Shown here: positions 1 through 7,962 of the stretch, in pieces
Layout: each line of letters begins with the position of its first letter
How positions within the stretch are numbered: position 1 is the first letter of the stretch
DNA from: Rhizobiaceae bacterium
GTDB taxonomy: Bacteria; Pseudomonadota; Alphaproteobacteria; Rhizobiales; Rhizobiaceae
Assembly (NCBI GenBank): GCA_905339215.1
Contig: CAJPFN010000083.1
Span: 1-34,734 of the forward strand
Reading direction: 5' to 3'
Length of the DNA: 34,734 nt
Translations under genes and position numbers: made by a program
The notes under the pieces: model-generated
What the model was told of the DNA's origin: nothing
The model's input: only the letters and a program-made list of their open reading frames with translations
Databases searched by the model: none

Positions 1-918
1 GTGCTGACGGGCGTGAAATCGGTGTTCGGCGAACGTTTCTCCAAGATCGTGTTCGCGTTCTATCTGGTCTTCGTACCGCCAACCTCACTCTACCACATGT
101 TCCTCGAACCGGACTTGCCCGGCGCGGTGAGGGTCACGGGATCGCTGCTGTCGCTACTCGTCAGCGTTCCGACGCTGACGGCCTTTCTGATCATCGTCGC
201 CTCGCTCGAGATTCATGCGCGCGCTCGTGGTGCAAAGGGGCTGTTTGGCTGGATCGGCATGCTGCCCTGGCGGCATCCAGCGATGGCAGCGATCGGGCTC
301 GCCGTGGTCAACATGGGATTCGGGCTCGCCTTCGCCTTCGTCCTGATCCAGGAGAAGCTGGCGCCGCTGCTTTCCGATACTTTCTTCGTGCCGGGATACT
401 TCCACTTCTTCACGGTGGGAACGGTGAGCCTGACGCTGCTCGCAGCATTTGCCGTGATGCTTCCGGCGCTTGCCGGGCGCGAACTGGCCTGGCCGGTCCT
501 CCTCCGCGCCATGCCTTGGCTGGCGACTGCGGGGCTGCTCGCTTTCGGCGGGGCAGGGGTCGCGGCCGGCTATCTCGGCGTGCCGCGCCGTGTAATGGAC
601 GTAACCTACGGCGGCGAGGTCCCGGCGCTATGGCAATCGCTGATGGCGGTTGTCGGAATAGGCGGCACGGTAATGGCGGTCGCGCTGTTCGTCTTCGCCG
701 CGGGCGTGACGGCTTCCATGCTTCCACGGCGCCGGTCGGTGGAATCCTCCCGCCTGGGAGTTTCCTGGGAAGGCGCTGCCGCCCTTCGGGGAACGGCCGC
801 CTGGACCGGGCCGGCTTCGATCCTGGTTATCGTCGCGGCCATGTACCTGTTCACCGCCACCGGCTTCGAGCTGCTGCAAAGCTTGCCCTTCACTGCGGCC
901 GGCGGCGCGGGTCATTGA
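1..918 (+). CDS. ba3-type haem-copper oxidase subunit I-like protein, C-terminal part (5' end outside window)
   Basis: The 305 visible residues match the C-terminal half of ba3-type cytochrome oxidase subunit I: a SLEI helix end, the KGLFGWI..LPW loop, a VPGxFH helix and the LNVPRR-like segment read here as LGVPRR. Multiple hydrophobic helices make it an inner-membrane protein. Reading continues from base 1, so the GTG there is probably an internal codon. From memory of the Thermus enzyme, the paired CuB histidines correspond to Tyr31-His32, and the HFH motif carrying the high-spin and low-spin haem ligands reads Tyr133-Phe-His135. The residues before it that normally contact haem a3 propionate or Mg (Asp and His) also look replaced. 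The low-spin ligand is kept. I infer a divergent family member that may not reduce oxygen. The upstream half and subunit II are not visible. Confidence 0.82.
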   Translation: MLTGVKSVFGERFSKIVFAFYLVFVPPTSLYHMFLEPDLPGAVRVTGSLLSLLVSVPTLTAFLIIVASLEIHARARGAKGLFGWIGMLPWRHPAMAAIGLAVVNMGFGLAFAFVLIQEKLAPLLSDTFFVPGYFHFFTVGTVSLTLLAAFAVMLPALAGRELAWPVLLRAMPWLATAGLLAFGGAGVAAGYLGVPRRVMDVTYGGEVPALWQSLMAVVGIGGTVMAVALFVFAAGVTASMLPRRRSVESSRLGVSWEGAAALRGTAAWTGPASILVIVAAMYLFTATGFELLQSLPFTAAGGAGH

Positions 919-935
919 TGGAAAGGATTCGCAAG

Positions 936-1112
936 ATGAACGAGGATTTCTGGCTCATCGCTATCGTGGCGGCGGTATGGGCGTTGCTCGCCGCCTTCTA
1001 CGCCATCGCGCCGTGGGGCGACATGATCGGCTACGCTCGGGTCTGGGGTTTCGGCTCGCTCCTGTTCATGGGGCTTGCCGTCCTTCTGGTTCGGGCGGCG
1101 CTGTACCGATAG
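936..1112 (+). CDS. small membrane protein, unknown function
   Basis: This 58-residue protein has two hydrophobic stretches (about residues 5-27 and 38-56) separated by a short polar loop with a WGD..GYARVWG sequence, so it is probably a two-helix inner-membrane peptide. I chose ATG 936 because GGAAAGGA lies 8 bases before it; the alternative ATG 918 overlaps the oxidase-like stop codon. The tight spacing to the oxidase-like gene suggests co-transcription and perhaps a small accessory subunit, but no family is recognised. Confidence 0.6.
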   Translation: MNEDFWLIAIVAAVWALLAAFYAIAPWGDMIGYARVWGFGSLLFMGLAVLLVRAALYR

Positions 1113-1154
1113 CGGCCTGCCAACGTGCGGTTTCAGCGGTAAAAAAAAAGCCGC

Positions 1155-1185
1155 TTGACCTTCCAGTGACTGAAAGCTGCACCCT
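1155..1185 (+). promoter_or_regulatory. CueR/MerR-type copper-responsive promoter
   Basis: A TTGACC -35 element (1155-1160) is followed by a 19-base spacer and a weak -10 (CACCCT, 1180-1185). The spacer holds the dyad CTTCCAG-TGA-CTGAAAG (6 of 7 positions symmetric). An over-long 19-bp spacer with a central dyad is the signature of promoters untwisted by MerR-family activators, and this one closely resembles the E. coli copA promoter bound by CueR. It lies 34 bases before the chaperone start. No MerR-family gene is in the window. Confidence 0.75.
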
Positions 1186-1218
1186 GGCTTCAAGTTCAAA
1201 AATCCGATGGAGGCAATC

Positions 1219-1416
1219 ATGCTGAAACTGAACGTTCCCGACATGTCGTGTGGCCATTGCGAGGCCACCGTGACAAAGGCGATCCGAAAGATCGACGAGA
1301 CCGCGAAGGTGAATGTGGACCTTACGTCTCGCACGGTCGCGATTGAAAGTACGGCGGACATCCAGCGGATCGCTGCCGCGCTCGAAGCGGAAGGCTACCC
1401 AAGCCGACCCGCCTAG
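1219..1416 (+). CDS. HMA-domain copper chaperone (CopZ-like)
   Basis: A 65-residue single heavy-metal-associated domain. The metal site is MSCGHC near residues 8-13 with the two cysteines expected to bind Cu(I). The following beta-alpha-beta pattern (KVNVDLTSRTVAI..., ending EAEGYPS) is typical of CopZ and Atx1 proteins that carry copper in the cytosol to P-type ATPases. ATG 1219 is preceded by GGAGG at 1209-1213; ATG 1207 overlaps that site and is not used. The gene sits between a CueR-type promoter and the CopB-type ATPase gene 65 bases downstream, so chaperone and pump are probably induced together. A related gene with the same promoter type is at 8791-8985. Confidence 0.9.
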   Translation: MLKLNVPDMSCGHCEATVTKAIRKIDETAKVNVDLTSRTVAIESTADIQRIAAALEAEGYPSRPA

Positions 1417-1481
1417 CGCAAAGAGCCTTTTCTACATCTGGACGAACAACATGGCCTCGCGGCCGGCGGAGCGAAAGCGTC

Positions 1482-3557
1482 ATGAACGAAGCTCACAGCC
1501 ATCATCACCCCCACCATCAGCACGTGCACGCCGATGAACACGCAGGCGTAGCTGCGGCCGGCGTTGTTTCCGGTAATGGGCACGGTGGAGGACACGACCA
1601 CGGAGCAATGGTGGCCGACTATCGGCGGAGGTTCTGGGTCTCCCTGACGTTGACGCCCCCGGTTCTGCTCCTCTCGCCGATGATCCGGGACTGGCTCGGG
1701 CTCGCCGAAACCCTGACGTTTCCGGGCGACGACCTCGTCTTGTTCGTTCTCTCGACGGTCGTCTACGTCTACGGCGGCTGGCCGTTCGTAACGGGGTTTG
1801 CGAAGGAAGTCCGGGCTGGCAAGCCGGGCATGATGACCTTGATCGCGCTGGCGATCTCTGTGGCCTATTTCTATTCTGCCGCGGTTACCTTCGGCCTCGA
1901 CGGGATGGCTTTCTATTGGGAACTGGTGACCCTGATCGCCATCATGCTGCTCGGACACTGGCTCGAGATGCGTTCGGTTATGGGCGCTTCGAGAGCGCTG
2001 GAGGAACTGGTTCGGCTGCTGCCGGATACAGCCTTGAGGCTGGACCGGCAGGGCAACACCCAGGAGGTTCCGGTCAGCGCACTGCAACCCGGAGACAGGG
2101 TCCTGCTCAGGCCCGGCGCCAAAGTCCCGGTGGACGGGGAGATCGTGGAGGGCGAGTCCTCGTTCAACGAGGCGATGCTGACTGGCGAGTCCAAACCCGT
2201 CTCCAAGAAGGCCGGCGACGTCGTCATCGGCGGCGCGATCAACGGGGCAGGCGCCGTAACTGTCGAGGTCAAGGTGACCGGCGATAAGACATATCTGTCG
2301 CAGGTCATCGATATGGTGAAGAAGGCCCAGGCCAGCCGGTCCCGCACCCAGGACGTCGCTAACCGCGCGGCGGGCTGGCTGACCTACATCGCGCTCATCG
2401 TCGGCTTCGGGTCCTTGGGCTTCTGGCTTATCGCCGGAGAATCCTACGAGTTCGCCATCGAGCGCATGGTGACGGTTATGGTCATCGCCTGTCCGCACGC
2501 GCTCGGGCTTGCGGTGCCGCTGGTCGTGGCGGTCAGCACGACGCTTAGCGCCGGTAACGGGCTGCTGATCCGCGACCGCGCCGCCTTCGAGCGGGCCCGT
2601 GACCTAAATGCGGCGGTGTTCGACAAGACGGGTACGCTGACGGAAGGACGCTTCGGGGTGAGCGATGTCGTGGTTCTTTCCGACAGCGACGAGGCCGAAG
2701 AGCTGCGTTTCGCGGCTTCAGCCGAGAGCCAGTCCGAGCACCCGATCGCTCAGGGCATCGTGGCGGCCGCGAAGCAAAGAGAAATCACCTTTCCTCGTCC
2801 GATGAATGTGCGCAACATCACGGGCGAGGGGATCGTCGCGGAGGTCGAAGGACAGCAGATCAGCATCGTCAGCCCCGGCCGTCTTGCTCGACAGGGCAAG
2901 GCGATCGGCGATCCGCGGCTTCGCGATCTCGAGGCGCAGGGCAAGACGGTGGTCGTGCTTGTGCGCAACGGCGAGCCGCGGGCCCTGTTCGCGCTGGCCG
3001 ATATCGTGCGGCCGGAATCACGTGAAGCCGTCGCCCAGCTCAAGAAGCTCGGCATCAACACGGTGATGCTGACGGGTGACGCGGAAGGTGTGGCGAAGGC
3101 CGTCTCCGCCGAATTGGGGATCAGCGAGTATTTCGCAGAGGTCCTGCCGGACCAGAAGGCCGCCAAGATCAAGCAGTTGCGGGATCGCGGGCTGAAGGTA
3201 GCCATGGTCGGCGACGGCGTCAACGACGCGCCTGCGCTCGTCGAGGCGGACCTCGGCGTCGCCATAGGTGCGGGCACCGACGTCGCCGTGGAATCGGCCG
3301 ACGTCGTGCTCGTCCGCAGCGACCCAAGGGATGTGGCCGCGATACTCGGCCTTTCGCGCGCGACCTACCGCAAGATGGTGCAGAACCTGATCTGGGCGAC
3401 CGGCTACAACGCGATTGCCATACCGATGGCAGCCGGCATCACGTTTGGCACGGGGTTCCTGATGACTCCGGCCATCGGGGCCGTATTTATGTCGGCAAGC
3501 ACCATCATCGTTGCCATTAACGCCCAGTTGCTCCGGTTCTACCGCGGCAAGGCCTGA
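1482..3557 (+). CDS. copB: copper-translocating P-type ATPase, CopB type (P1B, CPH motif)
   Basis: A 691-residue inner-membrane pump using ATP to move copper out of the cytosol. Motifs in order: a His-rich N-terminus (clusters of HH, residues 4-50) instead of an HMA domain; the actuator TGES at 234-237; the membrane metal site Cys337-Pro-His339; the phosphorylated Asp381 in DKTGTLT; His420-Pro of the nucleotide-binding domain; and GDGVND at 577-582. CPH rather than CPC is characteristic of the CopB (P1B-3) class, often linked with Cu(II) or Ag(I), though the physiological ion varies. Length and motif spacing are complete. It follows the chaperone in the same orientation. Substrate assignment rests on family and neighbours. 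Confidence 0.93.
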   Translation: MNEAHSHHHPHHQHVHADEHAGVAAAGVVSGNGHGGGHDHGAMVADYRRRFWVSLTLTPPVLLLSPMIRDWLGLAETLTFPGDDLVLFVLSTVVYVYGGWPFVTGFAKEVRAGKPGMMTLIALAISVAYFYSAAVTFGLDGMAFYWELVTLIAIMLLGHWLEMRSVMGASRALEELVRLLPDTALRLDRQGNTQEVPVSALQPGDRVLLRPGAKVPVDGEIVEGESSFNEAMLTGESKPVSKKAGDVVIGGAINGAGAVTVEVKVTGDKTYLSQVIDMVKKAQASRSRTQDVANRAAGWLTYIALIVGFGSLGFWLIAGESYEFAIERMVTVMVIACPHALGLAVPLVVAVSTTLSAGNGLLIRDRAAFERARDLNAAVFDKTGTLTEGRFGVSDVVVLSDSDEAEELRFAASAESQSEHPIAQGIVAAAKQREITFPRPMNVRNITGEGIVAEVEGQQISIVSPGRLARQGKAIGDPRLRDLEAQGKTVVVLVRNGEPRALFALADIVRPESREAVAQLKKLGINTVMLTGDAEGVAKAVSAELGISEYFAEVLPDQKAAKIKQLRDRGLKVAMVGDGVNDAPALVEADLGVAIGAGTDVAVESADVVLVRSDPRDVAAILGLSRATYRKMVQNLIWATGYNAIAIPMAAGITFGTGFLMTPAIGAVFMSASTIIVAINAQLLRFYRGKA

Positions 3558-3643
3558 AGGGCTCCGACGCTATTTTGATCCAGGACAAGTCGGAGAACCG
3601 GGAAAACGCTATGTTGGGCGCTAGATAGGAAGGAGCAGGATCG

Positions 3644-4048
3644 TTGCATCGCCTCGCACCATGTGTTGCCAGTTTGTGGCGCCTCGATGCGTGTGGTTGG
3701 CTTGCGCTCCTGCTCGCGGTGTTGCTCGCCTTCTCCGCCTTTTCCTCAGGTTCGGCACAAGCTCTCCCGGGGACGCAGCCCGATGCGGCGGGGTGGCAGG
3801 ATGGGCTCAACGCTATAGCGGCCGGCCAATCGGACGATGCAGTTCCTTGCGACCGGAACAGCCACGGCAAGACCGATAGCGGCTGTTGCATGGTCGGTGC
3901 ATCTTGTGTCCTCTGGGCCTTGGCTGCGGAGCCGGGCCTGACCGTACCGCCGCGGATTCCGTCCGCTTTCCATGCCGAAGCGGAGAGACTGACCTCGGGA
4001 AGACCAGGTCTGCAATTGCGTCCTCCGAGACTCCTCGCGCGCGCCTGA
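3644..4048 (+). CDS. small Cys-rich exported protein of the copper cluster
   Basis: This 134-residue ORF starts at TTG, chosen because AAGGAG lies about 9 bases upstream. Residues 16-40 form a hydrophobic leader ending SGSAQA, so export is likely. The mature part has CDRNSH followed by SGCCMVGASC, a cysteine cluster suited to metal or disulfide formation, and ends in an RPPRLL tail. A similar layout (leader, CC-x-x-x-C cluster, RPPR tail) is seen at 14030-14437, also ahead of a multicopper oxidase operon. I do not recognise a named family with confidence; small periplasmic proteins of the DUF2946 kind are comparable. It lies 80 bases before the multicopper oxidase gene. Confidence 0.6.
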   Translation: MHRLAPCVASLWRLDACGWLALLLAVLLAFSAFSSGSAQALPGTQPDAAGWQDGLNAIAAGQSDDAVPCDRNSHGKTDSGCCMVGASCVLWALAAEPGLTVPPRIPSAFHAEAERLTSGRPGLQLRPPRLLARA

Positions 4049-4063
4049 GCGCACGCGCCACAT

Positions 4064-4118
4064 CAGGTTCGTGCGCCGCACCGCAACCGGCGGCCGACAT
4101 TTGGCCGTAGCGAACCTG
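4064..4118 (+). promoter_or_regulatory. nested inverted repeat in the leader of the multicopper oxidase gene
   Basis: CAGGTTCG (4064-4071) pairs perfectly with CGAACCTG (4111-4118), and CGGCC (4091-4095) pairs with GGCCG (4103-4107) inside it. The right arm runs into the GGAG ribosome-binding site at 4118-4121, so folding could limit access to it. No T-tract follows, so it is not a standard terminator. Function is inferred only. Confidence 0.35.
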
Positions 4119-4128
4119 GAGTCTCAAC

Positions 4129-5556
4129 ATGAATCAGATATCACGTCGCCAGTTTATGGCGTCCGTCGCCGCGTGCGGCTCAGCTGGCCTGCTCCTCTCC
4201 TCGGGCATTGGCAAGGCATTTGCCGCAGGCCCTTCCGTCATTCGAGCGCAGAGCCGAACGATCGAAGTCAACGGCCGCGCCGCATCAGTGCTCGGCCTGC
4301 TCCAGTCTGACGGCAGCCACGGGATCACGCTCGAAGCCGGGCAGGATTTCGCCGTCCGGCTGGAGAACGCGCTCGACGCGCCGACTCTCATTCATTGGCA
4401 CGGGCTGACGCCGCCGTTCGGGCAGGACGGTGTGCCGGACCTGCCGCAAGCCCTTCTGGCTCCCGGCGAGAACTATGACTACAGCTTCCCCGTCACCACG
4501 CCCGGCACACACTGGATGCACGCCCATACGCTGCAGGAACAGCAGCTTCTGGCCGCGCCTCTGATCGCTAGGGAACCGGCCGAGGCCTCGCTCGACGAGC
4601 AGGAGGTCGTGGTCCTGCTTCACGACTTCAGCTTCAAGAGCCCGGAAGAACTGCTCGCCGGACTGACCGGAGGGACCGGAATGGGCGGGCACGGCGGTCA
4701 CGGAATGGGCCCTGGTGCGGCCATGGCACCGGCGGGCGGCATGGCGATGGACATCAACGATGTCGAATACGACGCCTATCTGGCCAATGACCGCACCCTG
4801 GCCGATCCTGAGGTTTTCCGCGTCGAGCGCAGCGGTACGGTCCGGCTGCGGCTGATTAACGGCGCCACCGCCACGGCCTTCTGGATTGATATCGGCAGCC
4901 TTCGAGGCCAAGCGATCGCCGTCGACGGCAATCCCGTCACGCCGGTCAAGGGCAGCCGGTTCCCGCTCGCCATGGGACAGCGCATCGACATCCGGCTGCG
5001 CTTGCCGGGAGAGGAAGGAGCGTGGCCGATCCTCGCTCATCGCGAAGGCGCGGTCGAGAGGACCGGCTTCGTGCTCGCTACGGCGAATGGCGAGGTGAAA
5101 CGCGTCGCTACGTCGGCCGGCATACCTTCGGAGCCTCTCGATCTGTCATTCGAGGCAAGCCTGCAGTCCACGAAAACCCTGGCCGGTGCGGAAGCTGGCC
5201 GGCGCAAGGAAGTGATCCTCGGCGGGGGCATGATGGGCTACTCCTGGACCCTCAACGGCAAGATCTGGGGATCGCACGACGTAATTGAGGTCGCTACCGG
5301 CGAGCGCGTCGAGATCGCCATGCGCAACGACAGCATGATGGGCCATCCGATGCACTTGCACGGCCACCATTTCCAGGTCGTCGAAATCGATGGGAAGCGG
5401 ATGCAAGGCGCTGTCCGCGACACCGTTTGGTTGCCGCCGCAGCGGGCCGTCACGGTCGCCTTCGATGCGAACAACCCCGGCGAATGGGCCTTCCACTGCC
5501 ACCATCTCTACCACATGGCGGCAGGCATGATGACCACCGTCCGCTACGCCGCGTGA
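4129..5556 (+). CDS. Tat-exported multicopper oxidase
   Basis: A 475-residue periplasmic multicopper oxidase, likely oxidising Cu(I) to the less membrane-permeant Cu(II). It begins with a Tat signal (SRRQFM at about residues 5-10, hydrophobic core, AFA cleavage region). Copper ligands are all visible: HWH 89-91, HAH 131-133, HPMHLH 406-411 and HCH 456-458, with type-1 site Cys457, His462 and Met467. A Met/Gly/His-rich insert (about residues 184-206) resembles the Met-rich substrate-binding segments of CueO and CopA. It is shorter than typical 600-residue CopA proteins. The gene sits between the Cys-rich exported protein and the Spy-like gene. The second oxidase at 10900-12249 is a different subtype. 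Confidence 0.93.
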   Translation: MNQISRRQFMASVAACGSAGLLLSSGIGKAFAAGPSVIRAQSRTIEVNGRAASVLGLLQSDGSHGITLEAGQDFAVRLENALDAPTLIHWHGLTPPFGQDGVPDLPQALLAPGENYDYSFPVTTPGTHWMHAHTLQEQQLLAAPLIAREPAEASLDEQEVVVLLHDFSFKSPEELLAGLTGGTGMGGHGGHGMGPGAAMAPAGGMAMDINDVEYDAYLANDRTLADPEVFRVERSGTVRLRLINGATATAFWIDIGSLRGQAIAVDGNPVTPVKGSRFPLAMGQRIDIRLRLPGEEGAWPILAHREGAVERTGFVLATANGEVKRVATSAGIPSEPLDLSFEASLQSTKTLAGAEAGRRKEVILGGGMMGYSWTLNGKIWGSHDVIEVATGERVEIAMRNDSMMGHPMHLHGHHFQVVEIDGKRMQGAVRDTVWLPPQRAVTVAFDANNPGEWAFHCHHLYHMAAGMMTTVRYAA

Positions 5557-5568
5557 ACTCTCAACGCC

Positions 5569-5592
5569 GGGCGCGGGGACTGGCCCGCGCCC
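5569..5592 (+). repeat. intercistronic hairpin between multicopper oxidase and Spy-like gene
   Basis: GGGCGCGGG (5569-5577) and CCCGCGCCC (5584-5592) form a perfect 9-bp stem with a 6-base loop just after the oxidase stop codon. No run of T follows, so it may protect the upstream mRNA or attenuate transcription rather than terminate it fully. Confidence 0.5.
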
Positions 5593-5619
5593 CTGACCAA
5601 CTTCCTAAGGAGAATGGAA

Positions 5620-6243
5620 ATGACGAAGATTCGCTTCACCTTGATGGCCGGTGCGCTGCTGCTGGCTGCTCCCGCCCTCGCCGAGGATGCCCACCATCCG
5701 GCTGAAGTCGCTCCCGAGACGCCGAGTCGGTCGACTCCGGTGCCGGCTACTCAACAGGAGGCCCCCGGCGGCGTGATGCCCGGCGGCATGATGATGCCTG
5801 GCATGATGTCGGGCGACATGATGCAGATGATGATGCGGATGATGATGTCCGGAGGCCAGTCCCCGATGACCGGAGAAGAAATGGGGCGGATGGCTTCCAG
5901 TGGTCCCATGGGTCCAATGGCGCAGATGATGTCGCCTGAGCACGTCGAAGGCCGCATCGCCTTCCTCCGCACCGAGCTTAAGGTAACGCCTGCCCAGGAG
6001 CCGCTCTGGGAGGCGGTCGCCGAAGCATTGAGAGAAGGCGCGCGCGCGTCGGAACACATGATGCAGCAGCGGGCGACGGCGCAGACGCTGCTTTCGGCTC
6101 TCGAAGGACGTGAGCGAGCGCTATCTGCCCGCCTTGAAAGTGTCCGCCGCCTGAGGGCCGTCGTCGAACCCTTCTATGCAGCCCTCGATGAGACGCAAAA
6201 GGCGACCGCGGACAAGCTCATGGAACCAATGGGCATAATGTGA
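5620..6243 (+). CDS. Met-rich periplasmic Spy/CpxP-like protein
   Basis: A 207-residue exported protein with a cleavable leader ending PALAED. Residues about 45-100 are extraordinarily rich in methionine (many MM and MMM runs), a composition known to bind Cu(I) and Ag(I). The C-terminal half is helical and carries LTxxQ-type repeats of the Spy/CpxP family: LKVTPAQEPLW and LDETQKATADKL. ATG 5620 is chosen because AAGGAG ends 7 bases before it; ATG 5614 would leave only one base of spacing. Spy-family proteins act as periplasmic chaperones or metal sensors. Here I infer a copper-sponge or envelope-protection role from composition and from its place behind the oxidase gene. Confidence 0.8.
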   Translation: MTKIRFTLMAGALLLAAPALAEDAHHPAEVAPETPSRSTPVPATQQEAPGGVMPGGMMMPGMMSGDMMQMMMRMMMSGGQSPMTGEEMGRMASSGPMGPMAQMMSPEHVEGRIAFLRTELKVTPAQEPLWEAVAEALREGARASEHMMQQRATAQTLLSALEGRERALSARLESVRRLRAVVEPFYAALDETQKATADKLMEPMGIM

Positions 6244-6273
6244 AGGGATCAATCGATGCAAGGAGGCTTACCC

Positions 6274-6807
6274 ATGCCCGAATATCCTTTTTCGGCAGAA
6301 ACCCGAGTCGTCGTAGATGCCTCTCCCGAGGCGGTTTTCGCGTTTCTCGACGACCACCGCAACCTCTCCGCGCACATGGAGCAGACGTCCTGGATGATGA
6401 TGGGATCGAGGATGGATATCCACCTCGACGAGAGCGGGACGCGCACCGTCGGCTCCAGGTTCGGATTCACCGGAAGCATCCTCGGCATTCCGCTTTCGGT
6501 GGAAGAGATGGTGAGCGAACGCGATCCGCCTCGCTCGAAAGCGTGGGTCACCATTATGGAACCGGCGCTGTGGGTGATAGGAAGCTATAGAATGGGATTC
6601 GTGATCGCGCCCGAGTCCGGTTCGTCGCTGCTGACGGTCTTCATCGGCTATGATCTGCCGCGACGATTCGGGATACGGTGGCTCAGCTGGCTTCTGGGCG
6701 GATTCTACGCAAAATGGTGCACCAACCGGATGGCGAACGATGCTGCCCGGCATTTTCGCATCGAGGCTGGCGAGGCAAACGATTGGCTCAATCGTCAGAC
6801 ATCGTGA
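6274..6807 (+). CDS. SRPBCC (START-like) superfamily protein
   Basis: A 177-residue protein with the ligand-pocket pattern of the SRPBCC fold: an opening beta strand followed by DASPEAVFAFLDDHRNLSAHM, central strands, and a long C-terminal helix (AKWCTNRMANDAARHF). The start is ATG 6274, preceded by AAGGAGG at 6260-6266. It has no signal peptide, so it is probably cytosolic or loosely membrane-associated. Proteins of this fold bind hydrophobic ligands. The ligand is unknown, and its place in a copper cluster is not explained by family knowledge. Confidence 0.75.
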   Translation: MPEYPFSAETRVVVDASPEAVFAFLDDHRNLSAHMEQTSWMMMGSRMDIHLDESGTRTVGSRFGFTGSILGIPLSVEEMVSERDPPRSKAWVTIMEPALWVIGSYRMGFVIAPESGSSLLTVFIGYDLPRRFGIRWLSWLLGGFYAKWCTNRMANDAARHFRIEAGEANDWLNRQTS

Positions 6808-6836
6808 AGGAGGTGAAGTTTTCTAACGGACCGTTC

Positions 6837-7394
6837 ATGCCGAAGTCGCGGCGTCTCGCCATCATCTCGGCTGCAGTCGTCCTGTTTCAGCTGACATCCG
6901 TCCCCGGCGGCGTTGCACGTCCGTCTTCGACTGTCGAGCGTCGTCAGCAGGCGATGAAAGATATGGCGTTAGCGGCGAAGACAATCGCTGCAATGTTCAG
7001 CGGGGACGTTGCCTACGGCAAGACCAGACTGCGGGAAGTCGCATCGGCCTTCGTCTTGCATAGCTCCGAGCTAAGTGTGCTGTTCGCCGGAAGTGCCGGG
7101 TCGAAAAGCGAGGCTGACGATCGGAGAATCGCAGCCGAGCGGAAGGAGTTCGACGAGATCGCCACACGGCTGGAAGAACTCGCCGTCGCCTTCGATCGGA
7201 AAGCCGCCCAGGCCGGAAACGAGATCACTCCCGACATGCGAATGGGATCCGGCGTTCCCGGCGGCGGCAGTCTGCTTGGGGCCCGGCCGTCGAGGACCGA
7301 GGCAGATCTGAGCGACATCTCCGCCGAGCATCTGTTTCACATGATGCTTGAAACCTGTACCACCTGTCACAGCAAATATCGGCTCAGGAAGTAG
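6837..7394 (+). CDS. exported cytochrome c (class II, c'-like)
   Basis: A 185-residue protein with an N-terminal leader (about residues 1-29) and a single haem-attachment motif near the C-terminus, Cys174-x-x-Cys177-His178 followed by SKYR. A C-terminal CxxCH after a helical domain is the layout of class II cytochromes c (cytochrome c' and c556). The middle is helical and charged. The start at ATG 6837 gives a normal leader; the AAGGAGG at 6807-6813 is rather far from it (23 bases), and the in-frame GTG 6813 is too close, so the start is uncertain. It could pass electrons released by cuprous oxidation, but that is inference. It is the last gene of the rightward arm. Confidence 0.78.
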   Translation: MPKSRRLAIISAAVVLFQLTSVPGGVARPSSTVERRQQAMKDMALAAKTIAAMFSGDVAYGKTRLREVASAFVLHSSELSVLFAGSAGSKSEADDRRIAAERKEFDEIATRLEELAVAFDRKAAQAGNEITPDMRMGSGVPGGGSLLGARPSRTEADLSDISAEHLFHMMLETCTTCHSKYRLRK

Positions 7395-7463
7395 GTTGAA
7401 GCGGTTGCGCCGCGCGAAACCGACGGTCCCTTCGGGTTGGCCCAATTTGGCCGTCGCGTGCCG

Positions 7464-7946
7464 TCAGCGGAGTCTCGCCGAAATCCGCTCCATCTGTTCT
7501 ATCTCTTGACGTTGTCCCGCTGTGATCTGTGTGCACAGAGCAACGAGTTCCGGATCGGAAAGGCTAGCCTCCCGGCACATCAAGATCGCACCCGAATGAT
7601 GCGGGATCATGGACGCGATGAACTGGCGGTCGTCGATCAGAGCCTGCTCTCGCGTCGCCCAGAAGGAGCCGGCCGCTAGAAGAGCGAACGCCACGTAAAG
7701 CGCAACGTTCGCCTGATGGTTCGGGAACATGCCAGGCATCGTCGCCAGCATGAAGATGCCCATCGGCGCCCACATGGTCACAGCCATGTAGAACATGTTC
7801 AGGTTGTTCCGGTAGTCGGCCGGACCGTCGATCATCGTGAACATGACGACATACATGACCACCAGTCCGAGGATCATATTCAGCCAGAACATGAGGTAAG
7901 GGCGACCGTGGGCGCGGTTCCGATGGCTGCCGTTATCGTGCTCCAT
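7464..7946 (-). CDS. DUF305-family membrane protein
   Basis: A 160-residue protein with a His-containing cytoplasmic start, three hydrophobic segments (about residues 18-40, 48-70 and 80-95) and a C-terminal DUF305-type helical domain. The key motif is FIASMIPHHSGAILMC, in which the HH pair is conserved in DUF305 proteins, a ferritin-like fold common in metal-resistance loci. It ends facing the cytochrome gene (convergent; 69 bases between stops) and is the last gene of the leftward arm, 16 bases after the reading frame of the glutaredoxin-MauE gene would have ended. Function is unknown; copper binding is plausible from context. Confidence 0.82.
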   Translation of the reverse strand: MEHDNGSHRNRAHGRPYLMFWLNMILGLVVMYVVMFTMIDGPADYRNNLNMFYMAVTMWAPMGIFMLATMPGMFPNHQANVALYVAFALLAAGSFWATREQALIDDRQFIASMIPHHSGAILMCREASLSDPELVALCTQITAGQRQEIEQMERISARLR

Positions 7947-7962
7947 TTCAGCTTCCTCCGCG

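Noticed and set aside
1135-1155. AGCGG/CCGCT repeat around nine adenines as a terminator
   Set aside because: The A run is in the loop rather than after the stem, so it does not fit an intrinsic terminator on either strand.
3562-3595. 7-bp inverted repeat after the copB-type gene
   Set aside because: A 20-base loop and no T-tract make it weak as a terminator or operator.
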